Shown here in pieces: positions 1 through 5,895 of a stretch of 6,710 nt of DNA. Source of the DNA: Candidatus Iainarchaeum sp. (lineage in GTDB: Archaea; Micrarchaeota; Micrarchaeia; Anstonellales; Bilamarchaeaceae); NCBI GenBank assembly GCA_028714395.1, contig JAQTMJ010000021.1, positions 1 through 6,710 on the forward strand, in the 5' to 3' direction. Under the pieces are notes generated by a model. The model did no database searches. It saw nothing but the letters and a program-made list of their open reading frames with translations, and had not been told where the DNA came from. Position 1 is the first letter of the stretch, and every line of letters begins with the position of its first letter. The position numbers and the translations under genes were made by a program.

Positions 1-52
1 CCTTCGCATTGCGTTCCTCTATTTTCTTTACTCTTTCTTCCAGTGAAGCCAT
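1..52 (-). CDS. 5' end of a small charged protein, truncated by the window edge
   Basis: Only the first 17 codons lie in the window, reading MASLEERVKKIEERNAK before the left edge. The ATG (52-50) comes two bases after the TAG of the thiolase gene (57-55), and a GAGG motif sits 8 bases upstream, so it is very probably the third gene of the sulfur-carrier/thiolase operon. The visible peptide is strongly charged with a heptad-like spacing of hydrophobic residues, suggesting an amphipathic helix or short coiled coil at the N-terminus. The Leu-Glu-Glu-Arg-Val-x-Lys-Ile-Glu-Glu-Arg-Asn opening recalls small conserved archaeal and bacterial proteins of unknown function whose helical start precedes membrane segments. 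That resemblance is from memory, and the rest of the gene is not visible. No function is assigned. Confidence 0.6.
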   Translation of the reverse strand, partial: MASLEERVKKIEERNAK

Positions 53-54
53 AA

Positions 55-981
55 CTACTGCCTCGCTCCAAGCCGTTCAATCATTTTGCACGCCATACAC
101 AATCCCCTTGATGAAGGTTCCCCGCATCCGGAGCATTTTAATATTTCGGATTTTTCCCCTTCCTTTTCCATCAGCTTCTCCATCCAGATAAAACTATTCA
201 ATATCCTGATTTTCGTCCCTGGATATTTCTCCTCTGTTTCGTTCAGCTGTCCCTTCACGTGCTGCCTGAAAGATTGGTAAGCGTAGGGGCATTCAGAATA
301 GGTTATGCGTATCCCTTTGAGCATCGCGTAGGCTGCTATCTCTTTCTCCGGCGCCCGCATGAGCGGCCTTATCCTGGGCACAAAAGCATCGTCTTCTGAA
401 ATAGGCTCAAGGAACCTTGCCAGCCTCGCAGGCTCGTTCCTCATAATGTTCATGAGCACGGTTTGCGCCACATCATCCAGGTTATGGCCTATGGCGATTT
501 TGGAAGCGCGTTCCTTTCTCGCGCCCTTGTTCAGCAAATACCTCCTGAAAACCCCGCACCAGCTGCACGCACTTCCTTCCTTCTTCATAATTTCGTCTAG
601 CGAAAAACCCACGCCTTTCCTGAACGAAAGCACCCTGAGTGGAACTTTCAGTTTTTTGCATTCCCGCTTCGCAACTGCAAGTGTTCTGCTCCTGTAACCT
701 GCAATTCCTTCATCAATGGTAATGGCTACAATCTCAAATGGCAGCCTTTTCCTGAGTTTTGCAAGCAAATGCAGCAAGACCATGCTGTCCTTGCCTCCGG
801 AAACCCCGACTGCGACTCGCTCGCGCGGCTTTATCATACGGAATTCGCGCACCGTGTCCAGAAAGCGCTTTTCGAAATATTTCACAAAGCAGCCTGCGCA
901 CAGGTGCCTCGCTGCATAGGCCAGGTTTATCACAGCCGGCTTTCCGCACGCCGAGCAAGCAGGTTTTTTCAATTCACCCAC
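55..981 (-). CDS. tRNA 2-thiolation enzyme, TtcA/Ctu1(NcsA)/TtuA family PP-loop ATPase
   Basis: A 308-residue protein of the N-type ATP pyrophosphatase superfamily that adenylates a tRNA uridine and inserts sulfur. In order it shows an N-terminal zinc finger (C9, C12, C28, C31), the PP-loop SGGKDS at 61-66, the CxxC pair C139/C142, the GHNLDD motif at 165-170, a third core cysteine in ECPY (C231), and a C-terminal zinc ribbon (C283, C286, C295, C298). C139, C142 and C231 are the family's [4Fe-4S] ligands. Two zinc modules place it with the group making 2-thiouridine at wobble U34 (Ctu1/NcsA) or 2-thioribothymidine at position 54 (TtuA); the sequence alone does not decide which. The start is GTG (981-979) and overlaps the stop of the upstream sulfur-carrier gene by 8 bases, implying translational coupling. 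The length is normal and every catalytic cysteine is present. Confidence 0.93.
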   Translation of the reverse strand: MGELKKPACSACGKPAVINLAYAARHLCAGCFVKYFEKRFLDTVREFRMIKPRERVAVGVSGGKDSMVLLHLLAKLRKRLPFEIVAITIDEGIAGYRSRTLAVAKRECKKLKVPLRVLSFRKGVGFSLDEIMKKEGSACSWCGVFRRYLLNKGARKERASKIAIGHNLDDVAQTVLMNIMRNEPARLARFLEPISEDDAFVPRIRPLMRAPEKEIAAYAMLKGIRITYSECPYAYQSFRQHVKGQLNETEEKYPGTKIRILNSFIWMEKLMEKEGEKSEILKCSGCGEPSSRGLCMACKMIERLGARQ

Positions 982-1165
982 CGAAAACTACCTTTATTAC
1001 CTCAATTTTACTCCTTGGCCCTACTTCCATATCTTCGGGCACGAGTTTCCCATCCACTTTCACGAGCACTTCCTCGCGCGCAAGCTTCATTTTTTTGAGC
1101 AAACTGCCTACGCTTCCCTTTGCGAAATCCACTTTTTTCTCCTCGTTGTTCAATAGCACCTTCAT
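974..1165 (-). CDS. ubiquitin-fold sulfur carrier protein (ThiS/MoaD/SAMP2/TtuB-like)
   Basis: A 63-residue beta-grasp protein starting MKVLLNNEEKKVDF, with a central segment VLVKVDGKLVPEDMEV and the C-terminus KIEVIKVVFGG. The terminal Gly-Gly is the hallmark of carriers that an E1-like enzyme adenylates and converts to a thiocarboxylate, and that can also act as protein modifiers in archaea (SAMPs). The length matches ThiS and SAMP2 and is shorter than typical MoaD or Urm1. The gene overlaps the start of the tRNA thiolase by 8 bases, so its likely role is sulfur donor to that enzyme, as Urm1 is for Ncs6 or TtuB for TtuA. An in-frame ATG at 1231 would add 22 residues with no ubiquitin-fold character. 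The ATG at 1165 is preferred because a TATA box lies about 25 bases upstream, as expected for a leaderless transcript. No E1 (UbaA/MoeB-like) gene is in view. Confidence 0.87.
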   Translation of the reverse strand: MKVLLNNEEKKVDFAKGSVGSLLKKMKLAREEVLVKVDGKLVPEDMEVGPRSKIEVIKVVFGG

Positions 1166-1182
1166 AAAAGTCTTAGGCGACC

Positions 1183-1196
1183 ATATATTTATATAC
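1183..1196. promoter_or_regulatory. shared TATA element between sulfur-carrier operon and rfcS
   Basis: The AT-only core ATATATTTATATA reads as a TATA box on both strands: TTTATATA at 1188-1195 on plus, TATAAATA on minus. Its centre is about 25 bases from the sulfur-carrier ATG (1165), the spacing for leaderless transcription. On the plus strand it predicts a start near 1215, leaving a leader of about 25 bases before the rfcS ATG at 1241 with no good Shine-Dalgarno motif. The rest of the 75-base spacer shows nothing else. Confidence 0.65.
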
Positions 1197-1240
1197 ATCA
1201 AACCCGAAGGAAAAAAGGAACGGTTTTTCAAGTTGATTTT

Positions 1241-2203
1241 ATGAACGAAAGCGACCTTCTCCCGTGGACGGAAAAGTACAGGCCCAGGAAGCTTGAAGAG
1301 GTCACCGGACAGGTAGAAATAATAAGGACGCTCAGGGCTTTCGTTAAAGCCAGGAACATGCCCAACATGCTTTTCGCAGGCCCCCCTGGGGTTGGAAAAA
1401 CCACGGCTTCCATAGCCCTAGCGCATGAACTGTATGGGGAAAACATAAGGGGAAACTTTTTAGAGTTGAATGCGTCGGATGAACGCGGAATAGACGTGGT
1501 GCGCGGGAAAATAAAGGATTTCGCGCGCAGCGTTTCCATGGGAAAGGCGGATTTCAAGCTCATATTCCTTGATGAGGCAGACGCGCTCACTCCGGATGCC
1601 CAGCACGCCCTGCGCAGGACCATGGAGCTCCACTCGGGCATTACGCGCTTCATACTGAGCTGCAATTACTCCTCGAAAATAATCGAGCCCATCCAGAGCA
1701 GGACCGCAATATTCAGGTTCCTGAAGCTGAACGAGACTGACATGAAGAAAACCCTGGAGTCCATAGCGAAATCCGAAGGGCTCAAAGTAGATGAAGAGGC
1801 CTACGAGGCGTTCTACTACATTTCCGAGGGCGATATGCGCAAGTCCATAAACACCATGCAGGGCGCGGCAATCCATTCCAAGCACCTCACCAAGGAGATG
1901 GTTTTCAAAATATCCTCAAGGGCAGAGCCAAAGGAGGTGCTGGAGATGATGGAGCTCTCGCTCTCAGGGAAATTCCTGGACGCAAGAAAAAAACTGGATT
2001 CGCTCATAATCAATTACGGGCTTTCAGGGGAGGACATACTTCTGCAGATGTACCGCGAGATAGACTCGCTCAAGATAGACGAGAAGAAAAAGGTCCAGCT
2101 CGTGGACCGCATAGGAGAGTACAATTTCCGTTTGGTGGAAGGAGCCAATGAGCGGATACAGATAGAGGCGCTCCTGGCCCAGCTCATGCTCGTTGGGAAA
2201 TAA
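1241..2203 (+). CDS. rfcS: replication factor C small subunit (clamp loader ATPase)
   Basis: A 320-residue AAA+ ATPase, the usual length for archaeal RfcS. With the large subunit (not in this window) it forms the pentameric clamp loader that opens and loads PCNA at primer-template junctions. The RFC signature PWTEKYRPRKLEEVTGQ opens the protein at 8-24. Walker A GPPGVGKT is at 47-54, the ELNASDERGIDVVR box at 75-88, Walker B LIFLDEAD at 107-114, sensor 1 LSCNY at 139-143, the arginine-finger box IQSRTAIFRF at 151-160, and the sensor 2 region EGDMRKSINTMQG follows. The family's usual Ser-Arg-Cys triad is Ser-Arg-Thr here, with the arginine kept. No intein is present, although archaeal rfcS is a frequent intein site. 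The ATG at 1241 is the only reasonable in-frame start. The 3' end overlaps the convergent regulator gene by 20 bases. Confidence 0.97.
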   Translation: MNESDLLPWTEKYRPRKLEEVTGQVEIIRTLRAFVKARNMPNMLFAGPPGVGKTTASIALAHELYGENIRGNFLELNASDERGIDVVRGKIKDFARSVSMGKADFKLIFLDEADALTPDAQHALRRTMELHSGITRFILSCNYSSKIIEPIQSRTAIFRFLKLNETDMKKTLESIAKSEGLKVDEEAYEAFYYISEGDMRKSINTMQGAAIHSKHLTKEMVFKISSRAEPKEVLEMMELSLSGKFLDARKKLDSLIINYGLSGEDILLQMYREIDSLKIDEKKKVQLVDRIGEYNFRLVEGANERIQIEALLAQLMLVGK

Positions 2204-2930
2204 TCTTCGCTTTTTTCCAGAGAATCTCGAAATTTTTCCTGTAGCTGTCGGCCACTGTCCAGTCCTTGATGAATATCCCGTAGGGGTTCTCGCTGAAAAT
2301 CACTATTGCAACGCAATCCCCTATGATGATGGTTTCGCTCAATTGTTCGAATTCCTGCGAAAGGAACCTGATGCTGGACAAAGGCCTGCGGTTCAGCGCC
2401 TTTCCGAACTCCACTATGCTTTCGTCGAAAACCTGGCGTGCCCTGATGCCCAGCTTTATCCTTTTCGTATGCAGCCGTTTCCACCACTCCTCACCCATGG
2501 CGTCATAGGTCACTCTTTTGCCCCCGCCGAAGGTAAGATACTCCCTGCCGCCGGAATTCAAAAGGCGATTATAAATCTCATTGATTCCACGGTTTCCCCT
2601 ATACACCGTAGCTTCGGTTTCGGACCTTGAAGCGAGCTGCTTGCGCTTCAGCTCAGGCAGGATTTCCTCAAACTGCCTTTTTTTGTCCTCTATGAATTCG
2701 TAAAAATGGTTCGGGTCAGTGGCTTGATAGACTTTTCGCCTGCCTTCCATGATGAAACTTACAAGCCCCTTTTCTATCAGGCTGTTGAGCGCGCGATGAA
2801 CAGTGGAATTCTGCAGGCCCGAACGCCTTAGGACTGCACTCGCGCCTGAGCTGCCCACTTCCAGCAGGGCGACGTACACGCTTATCTCTACCTTGGTCAG
2901 TCCGAGGTCTTCAAGTATCCTGGAATTCAT
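2184..2930 (-). CDS. TrmB-family transcriptional regulator
   Basis: A 248-residue DNA-binding protein if started at ATG 2930. The N-terminus (ILEDLGLTKVEISVYVALLEVG) and the next segment (GASAVLRRSGLQNSTVHRALNSLIEKGLVSF) form a TrmB-type winged helix-turn-helix, with a wing GRRKVYQATDP. A charged helical linker (FYEFIEDKKRQFEEILPELKRKQLA) probably mediates dimerisation. The C-terminal half, from ATVYRGNRGINEI onward, resembles the phospholipase D-like sensor domain common in archaeal TrmB proteins; the ligand cannot be predicted. A longer start at 2972 would add 14 residues but lies upstream of the probable TATA box, so 2930 is chosen. The gene is divergent from a radical SAM gene, and a 22-bp palindrome covers its own start site, suggesting autoregulation. 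Its 3' end overlaps rfcS by 20 bases. Confidence 0.87.
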   Translation of the reverse strand: MNSRILEDLGLTKVEISVYVALLEVGSSGASAVLRRSGLQNSTVHRALNSLIEKGLVSFIMEGRRKVYQATDPNHFYEFIEDKKRQFEEILPELKRKQLASRSETEATVYRGNRGINEIYNRLLNSGGREYLTFGGGKRVTYDAMGEEWWKRLHTKRIKLGIRARQVFDESIVEFGKALNRRPLSSIRFLSQEFEQLSETIIIGDCVAIVIFSENPYGIFIKDWTVADSYRKNFEILWKKAKIISQRA

Positions 2931-2951
2931 ATGCTCCCAATTTGGAGCATA
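2930..2951. promoter_or_regulatory. near-perfect 22-bp palindrome, probable operator
   Basis: The arms TATGCTCC (2930-2937) and GGAGCATA (2944-2951) are exact reverse complements around the centre CAATTT. Of 11 possible base pairs, 10 match; only 2938/2943 fails. The site spans the expected transcription start and the first base of the regulator's ATG, next to its TATA box, and sits just upstream of the TATA box of the divergent radical SAM gene. A dimeric TrmB-family protein bound here would block its own promoter and could repress or activate the neighbour. No second copy of the full palindrome is seen in the window. Confidence 0.72.
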
Positions 2952-2953
2952 AA

Positions 2954-2963
2954 TGTTTAAATA
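2954..2963. promoter_or_regulatory. divergent TATA boxes for regulator and radical SAM gene
   Basis: TTTAAATA at 2956-2963 is a consensus-like archaeal TATA box on the plus strand, predicting a start near 2985 and a leader of about 30 bases before the radical SAM ATG. On the minus strand the same AT-rich run lies about 26-29 bases upstream of the regulator's ATG at 2930, consistent with a leaderless or nearly leaderless mRNA. Confidence 0.6.
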
Positions 2964-3005
2964 ATTACCCATTTCCTAACACATAAAACTAGAAACCAAT
3001 ACAAA

Positions 3006-3011
3006 AGGTGG
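3006..3011 (+). promoter_or_regulatory. ribosome binding site of the radical SAM gene
   Basis: AGGTGG lies 4 bases before the ATG at 3016 and matches the archaeal anti-Shine-Dalgarno target (GGAGGTGA). It fixes the start codon and agrees with a leadered transcript from the TATA box at 2956-2963. Confidence 0.65.
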
Positions 3012-3015
3012 TTGC

Positions 3016-3762
3016 ATGGGTGGAAGCATCGTTTATTCATTCCTCTCTTCCCGCAAGGGAGCCGGAGCCTTATACGTCAACGTAACGAATAACTGCACCA
3101 ATTCCTGCAGGTTTTGCGGCAGGGAAGCTGCAATTGAGGGAAAACGGAACATATACGAAGAAAAGGCAGGTGTGCCCCTGGTTTTGGGCAAGAGGCCAGA
3201 AGTGGAAGACATAATCCGCGAAGTTGAGGCAAAAAGGAAAAAGCCGTTCCTTGGATTTTTCGGCGGCACGAAAGAAATCGCTTTTGTCGGCCTGGGCGAG
3301 CCGTTGCTTGAGTTTGGCTTGGTTTGCAATGCGATTCACGCCCTGCGATACCATGGCTACCGGGGAAGGATAAGGATAGACACGAATGGGCAAGTGGGAT
3401 GGCCCATATTGTTTGGATGCCATGAAGTATATTGGCCAAACCCCGCTCACGATCTAAAACTGGCAGGCCTTACCGACATCGTGGTTTCCCTCAATGCCAC
3501 CAGTGCTGAAGAGTACGCCAAACTCTGCAGGCCGCAATTCGAAACTGCATCAGAAACCGCATTCGAGATTGCGTGCAAGTTCATAAGGAACTGCATAAGT
3601 GAAGGAATCAGGACATCGGTCAGTTTCGTGGTGGGATTTGACGATGGGGAAGTCAGGACGCAGCGCGCATGCGATTACATAAAATGGGCCACATCCTGTT
3701 TCGGAATCCAATCGAAAAGAGTGATAATAGGCCAATATGTCAAACCCATCCTTGAAGGATAA
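3016..3762 (+). CDS. radical SAM protein resembling the TatD-associated family
   Basis: A 248-residue small radical SAM enzyme. The cluster motif CxxxCxxC is at C27, C31, C34 (NNCTNSCRFC) and would bind the [4Fe-4S] cluster that cleaves S-adenosylmethionine. Further features are GLGEP at 92-96 (SAM-contacting GGE-type motif), RIDTNGQ at 120-126, and the segment DIVVSLNATSAEEYAKLCRP at 154-173. The early LYVNVTNNCTNSCRFCGRE stretch and the SLNA...Y..LCRP pattern resemble the radical SAM family often found beside, or fused to, TatD-type hydrolases; the substrate is unknown. No auxiliary cluster domain such as SPASM is visible. The gene is alone on its strand, divergent from a TrmB-family regulator with a shared promoter, so it is the likeliest target of that regulator. 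Its stop lies one base from the end of convergent thrS. Confidence 0.85.
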   Translation: MGGSIVYSFLSSRKGAGALYVNVTNNCTNSCRFCGREAAIEGKRNIYEEKAGVPLVLGKRPEVEDIIREVEAKRKKPFLGFFGGTKEIAFVGLGEPLLEFGLVCNAIHALRYHGYRGRIRIDTNGQVGWPILFGCHEVYWPNPAHDLKLAGLTDIVVSLNATSAEEYAKLCRPQFETASETAFEIACKFIRNCISEGIRTSVSFVVGFDDGEVRTQRACDYIKWATSCFGIQSKRVIIGQYVKPILEG

Positions 3763-3763
3763 G

Positions 3764-5668
3764 TCATATCGCTGGCCTAGCGCCCACGGTTTTCCCGAAT
3801 GAAATAGGCTCGAACGGCGTTCCTTCGGTTTTTTTCTCTATTTCCGAGAGCAGCCCCTCAAATGCCATCTCTTTTTTCTCTCCGCTTTCGCGCATGCTCA
3901 CCGCAATTTTTCCGGATTCCATTTCCTTGTCCCCGATTACCGCGACATAGGGGCACCATTCCATCTCGGCGTTGCGGATTTTCTTCCCCAGCGTTTCCCC
4001 GCTGTCATCAACATCCACGCGCACTCTTCGCCCAGCAGCCTTCTCTTGCAGTTCAAGCGCAAAAGATAAATGCTTCTCTCCTATGGGCACTAGGCGCACC
4101 TGAGTGGGCGCAAGCCAGAGCGGGTAGTTGGCTTTTTTGCCCTGCTTCATGCGCATCGCTTCCTTCTCAAGCAATGCGTAAACCACTCGCTCTAAGCTCC
4201 CGCTCAGCGAAGCGTGCAATATTAGCGGCCTCTGCTTCTGCCCTTTCTCATCCACAAAGCTTATATCATAAGTCTCGGCGTTCTCAACATCTATCTGCAC
4301 CGTTGATAAAGCGCTGGCTTTGTCCATGGCATCCACGAAGTTGAACTCGAACTTGGTGATGAAGTACGCGTATCTTTCCTGGAACAACTCCAGCAATACA
4401 GGTTTACCGACTTTCTTCACCATCCCCATGTACCAATCCTTGTTCTCGTTGAAGAAATCAGTCTGCGCCCTGAACCCGATTTCAAGCTCATCAAGCCCGA
4501 GCCCCTCGTTCCACTTGAGGCTGGCTTCAAGCTGATTTTCGAATTCCTTTTTCGCTTGTTCAATGCTCACGGCCATGGTGTGCATATCGGGCATGGTGAG
4601 CGCCCGCACCCTCTTCAATCCCGCGAGCTCGCCGGCCTGCTCCCTCCTGAAGCTATAGCGCGTAAGCTCGTACATCTTGAGCGGTAGCTGCTTGTAGCTC
4701 ATCACCATATCATGGCTTATGAGGAACTGCCCGAAGCACGCGGCAAATCTCAGAAACAATTTTTTATCATCTGAAAGCACCACGTACTGCCTTGCGGGGA
4801 ACCTGTTCAGGTATTTCTTGAGCGAGGGGTGCTCGTAATCATACATTATGGGTGTTTCAACTTCCATCGCCCCGTATCCCACGCAGTAGTCGCTTATCGC
4901 CCTCTCGAGCAGTTTCTTTATGAGCCTTCCCTTGGGCAGCCACCTGAAGTTCCCAGGGTCGCTTCCCGGCTCGTAGTTCACGAGCGAATGCTCCTTCATC
5001 AGCTTTATGTGCGGCGGCTCCTTGTCGTAGGCCCTCACTTTCTTCGTCTCGTAGGTCGCGAACTTCTCGAGCAATCCATGCCCCTTATAATCAAACCCAT
5101 CCACTTCGTGCAGTTTCCCGTCCAAGTCCAGGATGGAGAATTTGCTTTTCATTTTTTCCTCGGCTTTCAGGGAAGCAGAAACAACGACCTCACTTTTGAT
5201 GTCTATAGAAATCTCTTTTTTGCCGTCCGCATCCGTTCTTATCTTCACATCATCGCTTCTTAGTTCCCTGGAAAGCTCGCTGAGTGGGTGGCCCTTGCAC
5301 TTCAGCGTATAGCCTTTATACCATCCGAAAGGAGAGCTTTCAACCTGGTAGCCAGAGACTTTGAGCAGCTCCACGATTTTCCTTATCGCTGCCAACGCCA
5401 CCCTTGGCGAAGAAGGTTTGGAAGTGAGGTGCACCAGCGGGTAAATCAGTACATTATTCGTTTTCACCTGCTTCGCGACCTTCTCAATCTCCGCTGCGGT
5501 GGCTTTCGCAACCGCTGCGACATCCTCGTCGCCCTGTTCCACGGACGTGAACACCACGAGCACTTCCTCATACCGCTTCTTCTCCAGCTTCACGTCCTCT
5601 GCGTCCTTTATGGCTTTCTGCTTGGGCTCCACCTCTATGTAATCCGCGTGTACCGTCATTATCCTCAT
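3764..5668 (-). CDS. thrS: threonyl-tRNA synthetase, archaeal type
   Basis: A 634-residue class II synthetase that charges tRNA-Thr in the cytoplasm. The N-terminal ~140 residues are the archaeal D-aminoacyl-tRNA deacylase-like editing domain, which removes mischarged serine; H80 (YPLVHL) and Y117-K118 (FGWYKGY) match its known active-site positions. There is no bacterial TGS/N2 arrangement. The catalytic core has motif 1 around EVETPIMYDYEHPSLKKYL (269-287), motif 2 YSFRREQAGEL (338-348) and motif 3 SGSLERV (489-495). C311, H363 and H485 are the expected zinc ligands. The C-terminal anticodon-binding domain begins near LWLAPTQVRLVPIG and contains RVDVDDSGETLGKKIRNAE. ATG 5668 is chosen over an upstream in-frame TTG (5692) because GGGGTGA precedes it at proper spacing and archaeal homologues begin MRxxxxHxDYIE. 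The 3' end nearly touches the radical SAM gene. Confidence 0.97.
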   Translation of the reverse strand: MRIMTVHADYIEVEPKQKAIKDAEDVKLEKKRYEEVLVVFTSVEQGDEDVAAVAKATAAEIEKVAKQVKTNNVLIYPLVHLTSKPSSPRVALAAIRKIVELLKVSGYQVESSPFGWYKGYTLKCKGHPLSELSRELRSDDVKIRTDADGKKEISIDIKSEVVVSASLKAEEKMKSKFSILDLDGKLHEVDGFDYKGHGLLEKFATYETKKVRAYDKEPPHIKLMKEHSLVNYEPGSDPGNFRWLPKGRLIKKLLERAISDYCVGYGAMEVETPIMYDYEHPSLKKYLNRFPARQYVVLSDDKKLFLRFAACFGQFLISHDMVMSYKQLPLKMYELTRYSFRREQAGELAGLKRVRALTMPDMHTMAVSIEQAKKEFENQLEASLKWNEGLGLDELEIGFRAQTDFFNENKDWYMGMVKKVGKPVLLELFQERYAYFITKFEFNFVDAMDKASALSTVQIDVENAETYDISFVDEKGQKQRPLILHASLSGSLERVVYALLEKEAMRMKQGKKANYPLWLAPTQVRLVPIGEKHLSFALELQEKAAGRRVRVDVDDSGETLGKKIRNAEMEWCPYVAVIGDKEMESGKIAVSMRESGEKKEMAFEGLLSEIEKKTEGTPFEPISFGKTVGARPAI

Positions 5669-5672
5669 TTTT

Positions 5673-5679
5673 TCACCCC
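5673..5679 (-). promoter_or_regulatory. ribosome binding site of thrS
   Basis: GGGGTGA on the minus strand ends 4 bases before the ATG at 5668. It decides the start codon against the upstream TTG and shows that thrS is translated from a leadered mRNA. Confidence 0.65.
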
Positions 5680-5703
5680 TTATGCTCTTCAAAATGGGGA
5701 ACT

Positions 5704-5725
5704 TTTGGTCGAAGCGTCGACCAAA
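5704..5725 (-). promoter_or_regulatory. perfect 9-bp inverted repeat in the probable thrS leader
   Basis: TTTGGTCGA (5704-5712) and TCGACCAAA (5717-5725) are exact reverse complements separated by four bases. If thrS transcription starts about 25 bases below the TATA box near 5784, this lies roughly 30-55 nt into a leader of about 90 nt and would form a stable tetraloop hairpin ending 35 nt before the ATG. It is not followed by a T-run on either strand, so it does not look like a terminator. A protein operator is equally possible. Confidence 0.6.
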
Positions 5726-5778
5726 TGGTCCTCATTCAATCAACCTCGAATTTTTCGGTTTTAGTCTTTTTTGAGAAT

Positions 5779-5788
5779 TTTATAAAAA
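5779..5788 (-). promoter_or_regulatory. probable TATA box of thrS
   Basis: TTTTTATAAA on the minus strand is the best TATA-like element upstream of thrS. It predicts a transcript start near 5757 and hence a leader of about 90 nt that includes the inverted repeat and the Shine-Dalgarno motif. The run is nearly symmetric and could also serve the plus strand. Confidence 0.5.
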
Positions 5789-5797
5789 TAATTTTTT

Positions 5798-5895
5798 CTG
5801 GTTCGGGTCCGGAATCCACCCGCCAAGCGGATTCCAGAGATAAAATTAGCAGGTAGTAGTATTGCCAGTGCTTCCAATGCTGCCGAACGAACCGG
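5798..5895 (+). ncRNA. candidate structured RNA element (three-helix fold), unrecognised
   Basis: This GC-richer island in an AT-rich spacer can fold on the plus strand into a closing stem 5798-5805/5888-5895 (8 bp, one G-U), a hairpin 5811-5817/5829-5835 (7 bp, all Watson-Crick) and a hairpin 5856-5864/5875-5883 (9 bp, two G-U). The wobble pairs would be A-C mismatches on the minus strand, favouring a plus-strand RNA. A competing H-type pseudoknot is possible (5804-5808/5818-5822 with 5811-5817/5829-5835). It matches no RNA family I recognise. Some of these pairings could occur by chance, so it is a candidate only. Confidence 0.27.

Noticed and set aside
1166..1231. Earlier sulfur-carrier start at ATG 1231
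   Set aside because: The extra 22 residues do not fit the beta-grasp fold and would place the start upstream of the TATA element.
1228..1665. Long minus-strand open frame opposite the start of rfcS
   Set aside because: It lies wholly antisense to conserved RfcS motifs, its translation is low-complexity serine-rich, and it has no recognisable domain.
2931..2972. Earlier regulator start at ATG 2972
   Set aside because: It lies upstream of the probable TATA box and across the palindrome; the family-like N-terminus begins at 2930.
4829..5263. Plus-strand open frames of up to 160 codons opposite thrS
   Set aside because: They mirror conserved ThrRS coding sequence, and no promoter or ribosome binding site supports them.
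5669..5692. Earlier thrS start at TTG 5692
   Set aside because: It would add eight residues not typical of the family, while the ATG at 5668 has a well-placed GGGGTGA.
5704..5725. Rho-independent-like terminator
   Set aside because: Neither strand has a T-run after the hairpin, and it sits upstream of a start codon rather than after a gene end.
5669..5760. T-box or tRNA-Thr anticodon mimic controlling thrS
   Set aside because: No T-box sequence is present, T-boxes are not known in archaea, and the hairpin loop has four bases rather than a seven-base anticodon-like loop.
5797..5824. tRNA 3' end: a 5-bp stem with a TTCGGGT loop followed by a 7-base acceptor-like segment and GCCA
   Set aside because: The loop lacks the conserved A of the T-loop (TTCRANY), the bases at the 3' end are not a clean CCA terminus, and no complementary 5' acceptor strand, D arm or anticodon arm lies in the AT-rich sequence upstream.
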